Shown in pieces: positions 55,092 to 64,000 of a stretch of DNA of 64,000 nucleotides; positions within the stretch are counted from its first letter, which is position 1, and every line of letters starts with the position of its first letter. The position numbers and the translations under genes are program-made. Under the pieces are notes generated by a model. The model was not told where the DNA came from and did not search any database. It saw nothing but the letters and a program-made list of their open reading frames with translations. Source of the stretch: Cocos nucifera (taxonomy: Eukaryota > Streptophyta > Magnoliopsida > Arecales > Arecaceae); NCBI GenBank assembly GCA_006176705.1, contig QRFJ01003069.1, forward strand, positions 186,001 to 250,000, given 5' to 3'.

Positions 55092-57484
55092 CTTTAAAAA
55101 ATATCAAGTTTATCTCATGAGCCATGAGCTATATATAACCATATTTTTCTTATAGTAGGGTCATGATACCATGTATCATCTTGCAGTGTGCCATGCATCA
55201 TTTTGTAGCAAAATAATTCAGGACCGTGTATCTATTTATGGTACATTATATATCATTTTGTAGTAAAATCATCCATGATTGCATATTATCTAGTGGTATG
55301 CTACGTATTATCTATGGAATTTATCTTCATAACTGCATATCTACTTACAGTATGTTGCATATTATCTTGCAGCAAAATCTTTCAGGACCACATATCTACT
55401 TATGATATGCTATATATCATCATGCAGCAAAGTCCTATAAGACTGCATATCTATTTGTGGTATGTCATGTATCTTCTTATGATATGAACTCTTTAGGACA
55501 CCCAAGTCAAATCAAATGTGAATGAATTAGCCTCTATTGGCAAGATTCTTAACATAGTCAGGTTAAGAGTTTCATTTATATTGAATCAAGATTCTTTTCA
55601 CAAATCATATTTCATATTTCAATTCAATAAAAATACACATAATCATATGATATCAAAGTCAATTGAGTATAATTCACAACAAGATCAATACTTTCAATCA
55701 TGCATCATCATAATATTTCAAAATAAAATACATTCAATATCAAAATATCATTCATCAAATTCATGCATCAATTTCATAAATCATATCCAAAAAATTATTT
55801 TATAATTTGTTGATAAATCTAGAATAAGTGAAGCATTACTTACCTCATAAATACTTAGACAATTTCAAGAATTTCAAGAATTTCTTTTTGAATCTTCAAT
55901 TAACAAATTATATTGCAAAATCCACTATCGGACATCTCCTTGTCGAGACAATCACATCTTTATATAGAATCAAGTCCAATAATTAGGAAGGATATGAATA
56001 ATTATGGAAAGATAGGATTGATAGATAGTCACATCTAATGGTCTTTGCTAGCCCGATCATCATAACTTCATCGATCAAGATTGGACTAGGAGATAAATAG
56101 TTCAATAGAGATCAAGAATGATCAAATCAATAGTATCTGACAAGAACTAACATGGAGGTCAATATGCTGTTCAATAATAAAAGATCAATTTGATCAAGTA
56201 ACTTTCTTTAATCAGAGTTAGTTAAGATATAAAAACTTGATAAAGATAAGTAAAGACCGGTCCGATGCTTGATATAGATTTGAATGATGCCGATATGCTA
56301 TCTAACCAATAGGATGGTTCAAAGTTTGTCTATCAGATTAACTTGGATTCAAAGTGACAAGGATGGGGTATCTTCACTAGATTTATAAATCAAGTAGAGA
56401 GAGAATCTCAAAAAAGAGAGAAATTAACGATCTGGAATAGCACTAATAAGATGATACTTTCGGCATTCTGATTGATCCATTCAAGGTGATTTAATCAAAT
56501 TATGCTTAGACTAGTATATAAATAGCTTAATAGAAATCATAAATTATTAAATCTTGTAGTATTTGATCTAGCCAGGATCAGTACCGGCATGCTGCTCAGT
56601 GACCATAGATTAGGACCCCTTCACCAAGATCATTCAAACTCATTGAAATAGTCTTCTCAATGATCCAGAAAACCATAGGAGAGAGAAATAATCTAAAGAG
56701 AGAAATTTTTAAAAAGAGATCTTAGAGAGAGAAAGTGGAGAGGAGAAGAGAGGAAATAGAGAGGAGAGTGAACTTTTTTCTTTTTCTTTTCTTTTCTTTT
56801 TTCTTCTTTTCTTTTCCCTCTTTTTTTTTTCCCTTCTTCCTTATGGGTTGGGAAGAAATAGGGGATTGCATTGAATCCCTCTTTTCCCAGAAATAGAGGA
56901 TCCTTGCACTGGAAAGATGGTGGCCAGGGATGTGGCCTATGGTGGCTAGGGATGTGGCCTATGGTGGCTAGGGGTCCTTGGTCTGATAATGAATGGTGAC
57001 AAGTGGCACCCGAATCAAGGGAAACATGAGAGACAAAAATAGGAAAAATTATAGATCCATATTTTCAAATAAATTAGGTGGTAGCTCGTCGGAGTCCCAA
57101 CACTCATGAGCTATGGAAGATGTGAAAAAAGATTAGAAAGATTCTTATGTTATTTCCAACAAACTATGGCTATGATTCTTGTAGGCACAATGAAGGTCAT
57201 CCGAAATGTAGAAAGAGAAAAATAAAGGGAGAAAGACAAGGAGGAAGAAAGTGTTGTCAGACTTGGAACATCGTGGAGGGAAGAGGATCATGATTTATAG
57301 AGAGAAGCCCTAGAATCTGGCTCCAAACTAATTTCTATTGGAGAAGAAGACTCCTATCTTCTTCCTCCCTTTCCTTTAGTGCTTTAAAAACCATGCACCT
57401 CTTTTGGGTTATTTTTTGGTTGTTGGGCTGGTCAAGTGGACTAGGTCCAAGTGAATTTTAGGTCCATTGGGCGAGGGTATTACA
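55092..57484 (-). repeat. Element H 5' LTR, right piece
   Basis: It continues the LTR split at 27773 and ends GGGTATTACA. Its final ~270 bp match 17681-17949. No gene. It holds a tandem repeat (55150-55490), then 1.7 kb of AT-rich sequence, and a purine-rich GAGAGA stretch (56690-56770) followed by a T/C run. Confidence 0.82.
55150..55490. repeat. Tandem ~54-bp repeats in element H LTR
   Basis: A unit of about 54-55 bp containing TATCTATTTATGGTATGC and AGCAAAATC is repeated roughly six times. AGYAAAATC-type words start near 55207, 55261, 55371 and 55425. Its place inside the LTR suggests an enhancer-like or size-expanding repeat. Confidence 0.75.
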
Positions 57485-58503
57485 AAAGCAAGCATATTGA
57501 TAAGTACAATAAATTCACCAATAAAATTATTAATTTATTAATTAATTTATATTATTTTTTAAGAATTATTAAATAATTTATATATAATTTTTAAAAAATT
57601 CATATTTTTATTAATTTAAAAATTAATTAAAAAATAATAAAAAATAAAATTTTATTATCAATATAAAGAGCTCATTATTTTGATTACAACAAAATAAATT
57701 TTGAATAAAACGGAGCTAAAACGAAAAAGATATAAATTTCTAAAAAAATAAAATAAAATAAAAAAATAAAAAAAATAAAAAAATAAAAAAAATAAAAGTA
57801 ACATACGGCTCAAATGGCACAAGCCGACCAAGTCGGTGCGCCAAGCCATCCAAGCTAGCCGACTTAAGCCCAGAAGTCGTTAGCCGATCTACAGCACAGT
57901 GTAGACCGCCAGCTCAGCAGACATCGGCGAATCAAAGCCTGCCACATGGTAGACCTAGACCCCTAAAGGGTTTACAGGAAATTCATCATGGTTCACAGGG
58001 TATTTTGGTCTTTTCATCTATCAATAAAAGATGCTGATTGATTGCGGTGCACGATATGGCCGGTCCACGTGGTCCATGGGAATAGTAAACGCGCGATCGT
58101 GCGGTGATGGTTGTTTGCGGTCAAGATCAGACGGTCAGCATTTTTTTCGATTGCCGATTTCACTTGGATCGCCATCAAATGGCAGTGCTTGATTCTAGCT
58201 TTGATCCGACAGTCCAGAATGCTCTTGACGGTGATTAGGACTTTCGAAGCGCGATTTGCGGTCAGATTTCCTCCATCAAGCACGATCCAATGGTCAGAAA
58301 TTGATCCAACCTGATTTGGGCTGATACGCATCCGATTTTAATGATTTTTAGACCGTTGGATTCCTATTGAATGGCCAGATTTCACCAAACTTACTAGAGT
58401 CGTATCAGAGTTTTTTTTATTCAAATTTTATTCAGATTTTGACAATTACAAAGGCAATTAGTCCCACATTGCTTTTAAAAATAAATATCCAACCCTCCTA
58501 GCT

Positions 58504-58514
58504 TTATAAAAAAG
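58504..58514 (+). promoter_or_regulatory. Putative TATA box of element I LTR
   Basis: TTATAAAAAAG is about 650 bp before the LTR end, the only strong TATA-like box in a suitable place. Confidence 0.4.
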
Positions 58515-59121
58515 ATCCTAAGCCTCTAAGAAAGAAGAGATCGGATGGAAGAGAAGCTAAGGTATAGGGTGGAAGCCAAGCTCTGGGTTAAAGGTTGCTT
58601 CAAAGCTGTAGTGCTGAGAAGAAGAGCCGGTCTTCTATGCCATCTCCACGTCTATGCTGATCTACAATCTTCTTCTAATTTTCTCTTTCTTTTTCTTTAA
58701 TTTTTTATATTAAAATTCTAAATTTTCTTTAATTTCTTGTATTTAAATTCTGCATTTGAGTTTTAAATTTAATAAAGAAAGTTTCATTGTTCTTTTCAAT
58801 TCTAGCTCTTTAAATTAATTGTTCTTTATTGCTTTTTAATTTTATTGCAAGTAGTTGCTAAGATCTAAATAGTAGATCTTAGTACCAAATTTATTTTTGC
58901 ATAATTCTACTTTTATTTATAAATCTATTTTTTGACTTTAATTTTTAAAAACTCTTCTTTTCTTTTCTTTAAAAAAATTATAATAATAATAAAAAATAAT
59001 AATAAAAGAATCAAAGATTTTAGAAATAAATCATTGCCTCTCTGTGGATTCGACCTGACTCACTACTTTCTTCATAATTTTTAATTAATTTAAAAAGTAA
59101 AAAGTTGGATTTAAACTGATA

Positions 59122-59151
59122 AACACGATGTCTTAACAACAGCATCGTGTT
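59122..59151 (+). other. Hairpin at the LTR end next to the primer site
   Basis: Arms AACACGATG (59122-59130) and CATCGTGTT (59143-59151) pair perfectly around a 12-base loop, ending 14 bases before the primer site. It is near the site where reverse transcription starts. Confidence 0.8.
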
Positions 59152-59164
59152 CCTATCAAGTTTT

Positions 59165-59182
59165 TGGCACCGTTGCCGGGGA
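59165..59182 (+). other. Element I primer-binding site
   Basis: TGGCACCGTTGCCGGGGA differs by one base from the common Athila-lineage site, usually assigned to tRNA-Asp. Confidence 0.92.
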
Positions 59183-60256
59183 GGCATAAAAATTAAATTT
59201 TTTTTATTTCTTTAATTTTTTTTACTGCCTACTAATTATTTTTCTTATTTATTTTACAAAAAAATAGAAAAAAAAAAGAACAATGAAGATTAGGGCACGA
59301 ACAAAACTCTCAATCCTATTCGGTGAGATCATTCCTAAACCCTAAATCTCTTTTCTTATTTTTAATATTTGCTTTATTTTTTTTAAATTAATTAAAAATC
59401 TCATCATAAGATTAAAAATTCTAATTGTTTAGAGCATCCATCATATTAGTTTTTATTCTTATTTTTTTTTGGTGATTGCTGGAGACAAGGTAAGCCTTTT
59501 AGAATTTAATTAGTTGAATGCATAGAACTCTTTGATTGGAAATTTTTTTTTTCTTCTTTTGCATATTTTATATTAAACCAAATTAAGGGCACAACCCATT
59601 AAACAAGATAAGGTGAGGATTTGATCATCCTTCCTTGGCCCACAAACAAACAACCAACCAGCATCCTGCATTAACCCAAACCTTAACTCTTAAAATCAAT
59701 TAGACATTAACCCTTAAGGATATTCGAGCTCAATAGGACAAGAAACCCTAAGAGTTGAACCAAGTTAGGGTTAATCAATTTGACTGGTGTCTAGGAAAGT
59801 GATTCAGGGATGATTGGGCCCGAAGGAAGGTGGTTACTTAATTGGTTCCGTTCGCTTATCCTGGCCAAGCACAATTGGTGTCTAAGGCAAGCAACGGAGG
59901 GACTCCCACCAATCTTACACTTACCTGGCCAGTTGATTGGCTAATCCTCTACTTGGAGGGCTCGAAGGTGATCTTGGCAGTTAGGAGCTGTCTAGATCTA
60001 GGATAACCCTTAGTCAGGATTGATTGCCTAACTTGTTTGCCAAATAACATCAAACATAAACCACATATTAACTCTTCTCTCTATCATCTCCAGATTTAAG
60101 ACTCCTTAGGATTTTTAGAACCCTCTTCTTTCTTTCTCTCTTCTTTTCTTAAAAAAAAATAAATAAATAAATTAATTAAAAAATTAAAAAAATATAAAAA
60201 AATAATAATAAAAAATATATATATATCTTGAACCATATATCAGATTGCACTAGTAC
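59183..60256 (+). other. Element I leader, no gene
   Basis: A long 5' leader rich in T and A runs with no open frame. The run of AT repeats at about 60215-60228 lies just before the gag start. Long leaders of this kind are common in Athila relatives. Confidence 0.65.
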
Positions 60257-61901
60257 ATGCACGGTAGAAGATCACTTTTACCTGACCTAGTTAAACCAGA
60301 TCCTGAAATTGAAAGACTAATTCATTTAAGACCAGATAATCAAATGGCTGAAAATCATGAAGAACCACCTAGGCAGATGAAGGAATACTTTATTCCTTCC
60401 ACCTACAATCCCATCGACTTGCATCCACATACCTGATATCCCCGCTAGCCACTATGAGATCAAGTCGACCACAATCCAGATGCTCCCATCTTTTTATGGG
60501 AACGCCAATGAAGACCCTTACAAACATCTGGATGAATTCTTAGAAATTTGCTCTACGGTAAAAATTCAGAATTTTTCTGATGATGCCCTTAGACTGACCT
60601 TGTTCCCTTTCTCATTAAAAGATAAAGCCAAGTACTGGCTTGGCACATTAGGAAGAACAATTCAAACATGGGCAGAGATGCAACATGAATTTCCTTAAGA
60701 AATTTTATCCCATAGGACGAACCAATACTATGAGGCGAGCCATCACAGGATTTGCTCAGCTTCCAGGGGAACAAATTCATGAATCATGGGAAAGACTTAA
60801 GGAACTTCTTAGAAAATGCCCACACCATGGTCTATCTAAGTGGCAAATTGTACAAGCTTTCTATGAAGGTTTAGGAGATCAATATAAGCAGATGGTTGAT
60901 GCATCCTGTGGAGGTGCATTCATGAGCAAAAGTGAGGATGAAGCTTATACCTTATTTGAAACCTTAAGTGAAAACTCTATTAACCATGCTTCATTATCCT
61001 CTTATGAAAGATCAATTTCTCAACAAAAATGGGCAGGAATTTATGAGATCAAAACTCCAGAACTTAATTCTAAGATGGACTTGAACATAATAGCACAAAA
61101 ATTAGATAAAGTCGATCTTATTGCCCAGAAATTAGATCAATTCCTAAATCTAGGTCAACAATCTCCTGCACAATACACACCAGCTTCTAATTATCAGGAG
61201 ATTTGCTCTATTTGTGCTAGTCCAACACATCATGTAAGCGAATGTCCCACGGCTGCACAAATTACCACCTCTTATCCAAGAACAAGTCCAAGCTGCTCAA
61301 GGTTACTCCAAACCACTTAATGACCCATATTCAAATTCATATAATCCTGGTTGGAGAAACCATCCTAATTTCTCTTGGAAACCACAACAGACTCAGGCTC
61401 AGACTCAAATCCCACCAGTTCAAAATTATCAAAATAGGCCCCAGTACCAGAACTATGCCTATAATAAGGGACAACCTAGTCAGTCTTCTCAACCACTTGC
61501 ATTATAATCAGCCCTCATACCCACCTCCTCATCAACAGACCAATCTAGCCGATGATAAATTCAATCAACTTCAACAATTAATTCTAAGCCAACAACAATC
61601 AATTGCCAGGCTAGAAGCTCAAATAGGACAATTAGCTGAGTCTAGCATGAGGAGAGAACCAGGTCAATTACCAAGCCAACCAATTGCAAATCCTAAAAAT
61701 AATCCATCCAATGTCTATCAACCACCTGGATTTACTCATCCATCTAACATTCCACCTAAGAACCCCCAATTAGAAAATGCCAAAGCAATATCTGAACTTA
61801 GAAGTGGTAGGATTCTTAAGGACCCATACCAAGACCAGGTGATAGAGGCCAATGCTGATGTTAGCCCGATGAGAAATTTGAAGAAGAGAATAATCATATA
61901 G
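60257..61901 (+). pseudogene. Element I gag
   Basis: ATG at 60257 (MHGRRSLLPDLVKPDPEIER). The frame ends after about 60 codons and continues in others. Readable parts: IPDIPASHYEIKSTTIQMLP and FYGNANEDPYKHLDEFLEIC (60480-60698), then after a 1-base shift FLKKFYPIGRTNTMRRAITG and 'LLRKCPHHGLSKWQIVQAFY' (60685-61320), the knuckle CSICASPTHHVSEC (CX2CX4HX4C, 61206-61247, intact), then a Q/P-rich tail with 'ISELRSGRILKDPY'. The capsid part packages the RNA and the knuckle binds it. About three frameshifts disable it, but the zinc ligands are complete. Confidence 0.9.
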
Positions 61902-62620
61902 AAGAACTTGAGCTTAAGAGTGATAAGATGGATAAAGAAAAAAAGAGAATAGATGAATTAGCCGAGACATATAAACCCAAAGCCCCATTCCCTTCGGCCT
62001 TAGAAGCAGGCTCTTCTTGTAAAAAGTAAGAAACATGCAACAAGGAGCTAATGGAACTATTTAAACAAGTTCATATTAATTTACCCCTCCTCGATGCAAT
62101 TCAGCATGTCCCAGCCTATGCTAAATTTCTTAAAGAACTCTGCACCCAAAAGTGTGAGCCACGAACCACCAAAAGAGTTATGCTATCCGAGGATGTAAGT
62201 GCGGTCCTGTTAAATCCAATACCTCAAAAGATGAAAGATCCTGGTGCACCCTTAATTTCATGTGTTATTGGAGGTATAACCTTTAACCGAGCATTACTAG
62301 ACTTAGGAGCTAGTGTAAACCTCCTTCCAACCTCGGTTTATGAAAAATTTGGGATTGGAGAATTAAAACCCACATCAGTCATTTTGCAATTAGCTGATAG
62401 ATCTATAAAAACACTGCGTGGTTTAATTGAGGATGTTCTAGTTAGAGTAGACAAATGTTATTTTCCTATAGACTTTCTCATACTTGACATGGAACCATCC
62501 CAAGAGCTGAACCAAAATCCCATAATTTTAGGACGTCCATTCTTAGCAACTGCCAATGCCAATATCAACTGTAAAATGGGAGCTATGGATTTCTTTTGGA
62601 AATCAAAAAGTAAGAATTAA
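61902..62620 (+). pseudogene. Element I aspartic protease
   Basis: An open frame at 62051-62620 (189 codons): 'PAYAKFLKELCTQKCEPRTT', 'PGAPLISCVIGGITFNRALL' with active site DLGASVNLLP intact, 'VILQLADRSIKTLRGLIEDV', 'YFPIDFLILDMEP', 'PIILGRPFLATANANINCKM'. It matches the protease of element G block for block. A stop at 62028-62030 (TAA after KK) separates it from the gag tail. It processes the polyprotein in the particle. The catalytic site looks functional. Confidence 0.9.
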
Positions 62621-64000
62621 TATTTTTAATACCCCAAAGTACACCCAAGAGGAGGAAGACTGCTTTGTAATCAATCAGATAGATGAAATAGTTGAATCTA
62701 ATTCCTCCTTAGATTTACTACAAGATGATGAACCCACTGAAGAAACTCAAACCCAGGAAGTAAATACCCTGCTTAATTCACCTCAACCATCACATTCATT
62801 ACCTTGGTCAGTGAAAATTGTTGAGCCCTTACCTGAGCGAAAAATTGAACCACTACGTCCTTCAATTCAGGCCCCACCACAACTTGAACTAAAACCTTTA
62901 CCTGAATCACTTAAGTATGTATTTTTAGGATCAAAGAAAACCCTACCAGTAATAATTGCTTCCAACTTAACTACTGAACAGGAAAACCAATTGGTAAATA
63001 TTCTAAAAAAATATAAGGAGGCCATAGGGTGGACCGTCGCCGATTTAAAAGGAATTAGTCCGTCAATATGCATGCACCATATTTATACAGAAGATAATGC
63101 CAAACCAACTCGAGAGATGCAAAGAAGGCTTAACCCTAACATGCAAGAAGTAGTCAAGAAAGAGGTAATTAAATGGTTAGATGCTGGAATTATTTATCCT
63201 ATCTCTGACAGCCACTGGGTGAGTCCTACACAAGTTGTTCCAAAGAAAATCTGGACTTACGGTTGTCCGCACTGAACATGGAAAACTTAGTACCAACACG
63301 ACTTTCCACTGGGTGGCGTGTCTGCATAGATTATAGAAAACTCAATACAACCACCCGAAAAGATCACTTTCCCTTACCCTTTATCGATCAAATCCTAGAA
63401 AGACTAGCAGGCCAACAATACTTTTGCTTTTTAGATGGATACTCAGGATACAATCAGGTAGCAATCTACCCAGGAGATCAGGAAAAGACCACCTTTACAT
63501 GTCCCTATGGAACCTTTGCTTTTCTTTCGTAGAATGCCATTCGGATTATGTAATGCACCTGCAACTTTTCAAAGGTGCATGATGTCAATATTTTCAGACA
63601 TGATAGGAGATTTCTTAGAAATATTCATGGATGACTTTTCAGTCTCTTTGGAGAATCTTTTGAGAGTTGCCTCAACAATTTGAAGAAAATATTAAAACGA
63701 TGTATTGAGGCTAATCTAGTGTTAAGCTGGGAAAAGAGCCACTTCATGGTTCAAGAAGGGATCGTTTTAGGACATATAGTATCTAAGAAAGGGATTGAGG
63801 TAGATAAAGCTAAAGTTGAACTAATTTCTAAACTTCCTCCTCCCACTTCTGTCAAACAAATTCGATCTTTTCTTGGTCATGTAGGATTCTATCGTCGCTT
63901 CATCAAAGAGTTCTCTAAAATTTCTCGTCCTTTGTGTAATCTGCTTGCTAAGGATGTTTCTTTTAACTTTGATGAAAATTGTCTTAAAGCTTATGAAATC
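62556..64000 (+). pseudogene. Element I reverse transcriptase (and RNase H start), cut by the window end
   Basis: Open parts 62556-63275 and 63263-63532, then decayed frames to 64000. Readable blocks: VADLKGISPSICMHHIYTED, 'EVIKWLDAGIIYPISDS', a frameshift near 63250, 'GWRVCIDYRKLNTTTRKDHF', 'RLAGQQYFCFLDGYSGYNQV', then after another shift 'RMPFGLCNAPATFQRCMMSI' and IFMDDFSVS at about 63621-63647 (FMDD intact). 'KSHFMVQEGIVLGHIVSKKG' and 'SVKQIRSFLGHVGFYRRFIK' follow. Integrase must lie right of the window. The frame breaks are few, so the copy is young or recently silenced. Confidence 0.93.

Larger units (their letters stand above)
17681..57484 (-). mobile_element. Element H: decayed gypsy-like element with very long LTRs, the matrix of the middle region
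   Basis: The LTR in plus orientation starts TGTCACGCCCCCGACC at 27285 and ends GGGTATTACA at 57484. It is split by element E. A partial copy of the same LTR end lies at 17681-17949, just right of element A. A purine tract at 17950 and a degenerate Met-tRNA site at 27264 fix the minus orientation. Without insertions the LTR is about 2.9 kb and the interior about 1.9 kb. I find no gag or pol motif in the interior, so it resembles a LARD-type non-autonomous element, or is simply too old to read. Confidence 0.7.
57498..59158 (+). repeat. Element I 5' LTR
   Basis: It is 1661 bp, TGATAAG to TCCTATCA. It has an A-rich run at about 57750-57800, a likely TATA box (TTATAAAAAAG) at 58504-58514, and a 9-bp-stem hairpin at its end (59122-59151). 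Confidence 0.88.
57498..64000 (+). mobile_element. Element I: Athila-like Ty3/gypsy retrotransposon, right end outside the window
   Basis: LTR 57498-59158 starts TGATAAGTACAATAAATTC, close to the start of element G's LTR in its own orientation (TGATAAGTGG). It is followed by an almost perfect Athila-type primer site, a 1-kb leader, gag, protease and RT on the plus strand. The frame is interrupted by a few frameshifts only. The 5' target copy would be CATAT (57493-57497). The right copy is not in the window. Confidence 0.92.

Noticed and set aside
57658..58331. ORFs in the element I LTR
   Set aside because: One is a translation of an A/T-rich run, the other two overlap each other antisense, and no domain is seen.

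Overview
The window is plant nuclear DNA made almost entirely of nested LTR retrotransposons. The signs are plant Ty1/copia and Ty3/gypsy lineages (SIRE, Tork, Tat, Athila), Met-tRNA and Athila-type primer sites, 5-bp target-site duplications (TSDs), and abundant transition decay. A monocot, perhaps a palm, is my best guess from general impression only. I see no intact host gene. The only host-gene trace is an NB-LRR resistance-gene tail inside one element.

Left third (1-17680). Element A is a degenerate SIRE-type copia on the plus strand, running in from beyond the left edge and ending in a 3' LTR at 17680. Its reverse transcriptase (RT) is split by element B (2597-15045), a Tork-type copia with both LTRs and a TTTCC/TTGCC duplication. 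B's own RT is split by element C (6087-12690), a minus-strand Tat-type gypsy element with gag but no pol and a 2-kb array of short hairpins. Between RT and RNase H, B also carries about 1 kb of resistance-gene sequence.

Middle (17681-57484). A low-coding gypsy-like element H (minus strand, LTR about 2.9 kb, no recognisable coding) forms the matrix. Into it went a solo SIRE LTR (19199-20664, TSD CATGG), a three-LTR gag-only Tork array D (20957-26909, TSD GAGCA), and the large Tat/Retand element E (27774-55091, minus), which sits inside H's LTR. E has gag, protease, RT, two RNase H domains and integrase on the minus strand. It also has a spliced-looking antisense ORF plus a second antisense coiled-coil ORF on the plus strand, and a hairpin array exactly between the two converging units. 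E was hit by the gag-only Tork element F (31889-35361, plus) and by the Athila-type element G (41612-51980, minus, TSD TAGTA).

Right end (57498-64000). Element I is an Athila-like gypsy on the plus strand with LTR, primer site, long leader, gag, protease and RT. It leaves the window in the RT/RNase H region and is the least decayed coding sequence here.

Gag, protease, RT, RNase H and integrase of each element would together copy and insert it. Here every unit carries stops, frameshifts, lost catalytic residues or insertions. Boundaries were set by eye from LTR pairs and duplications. Most coding ends are accurate only to tens of bases because of frameshifts.
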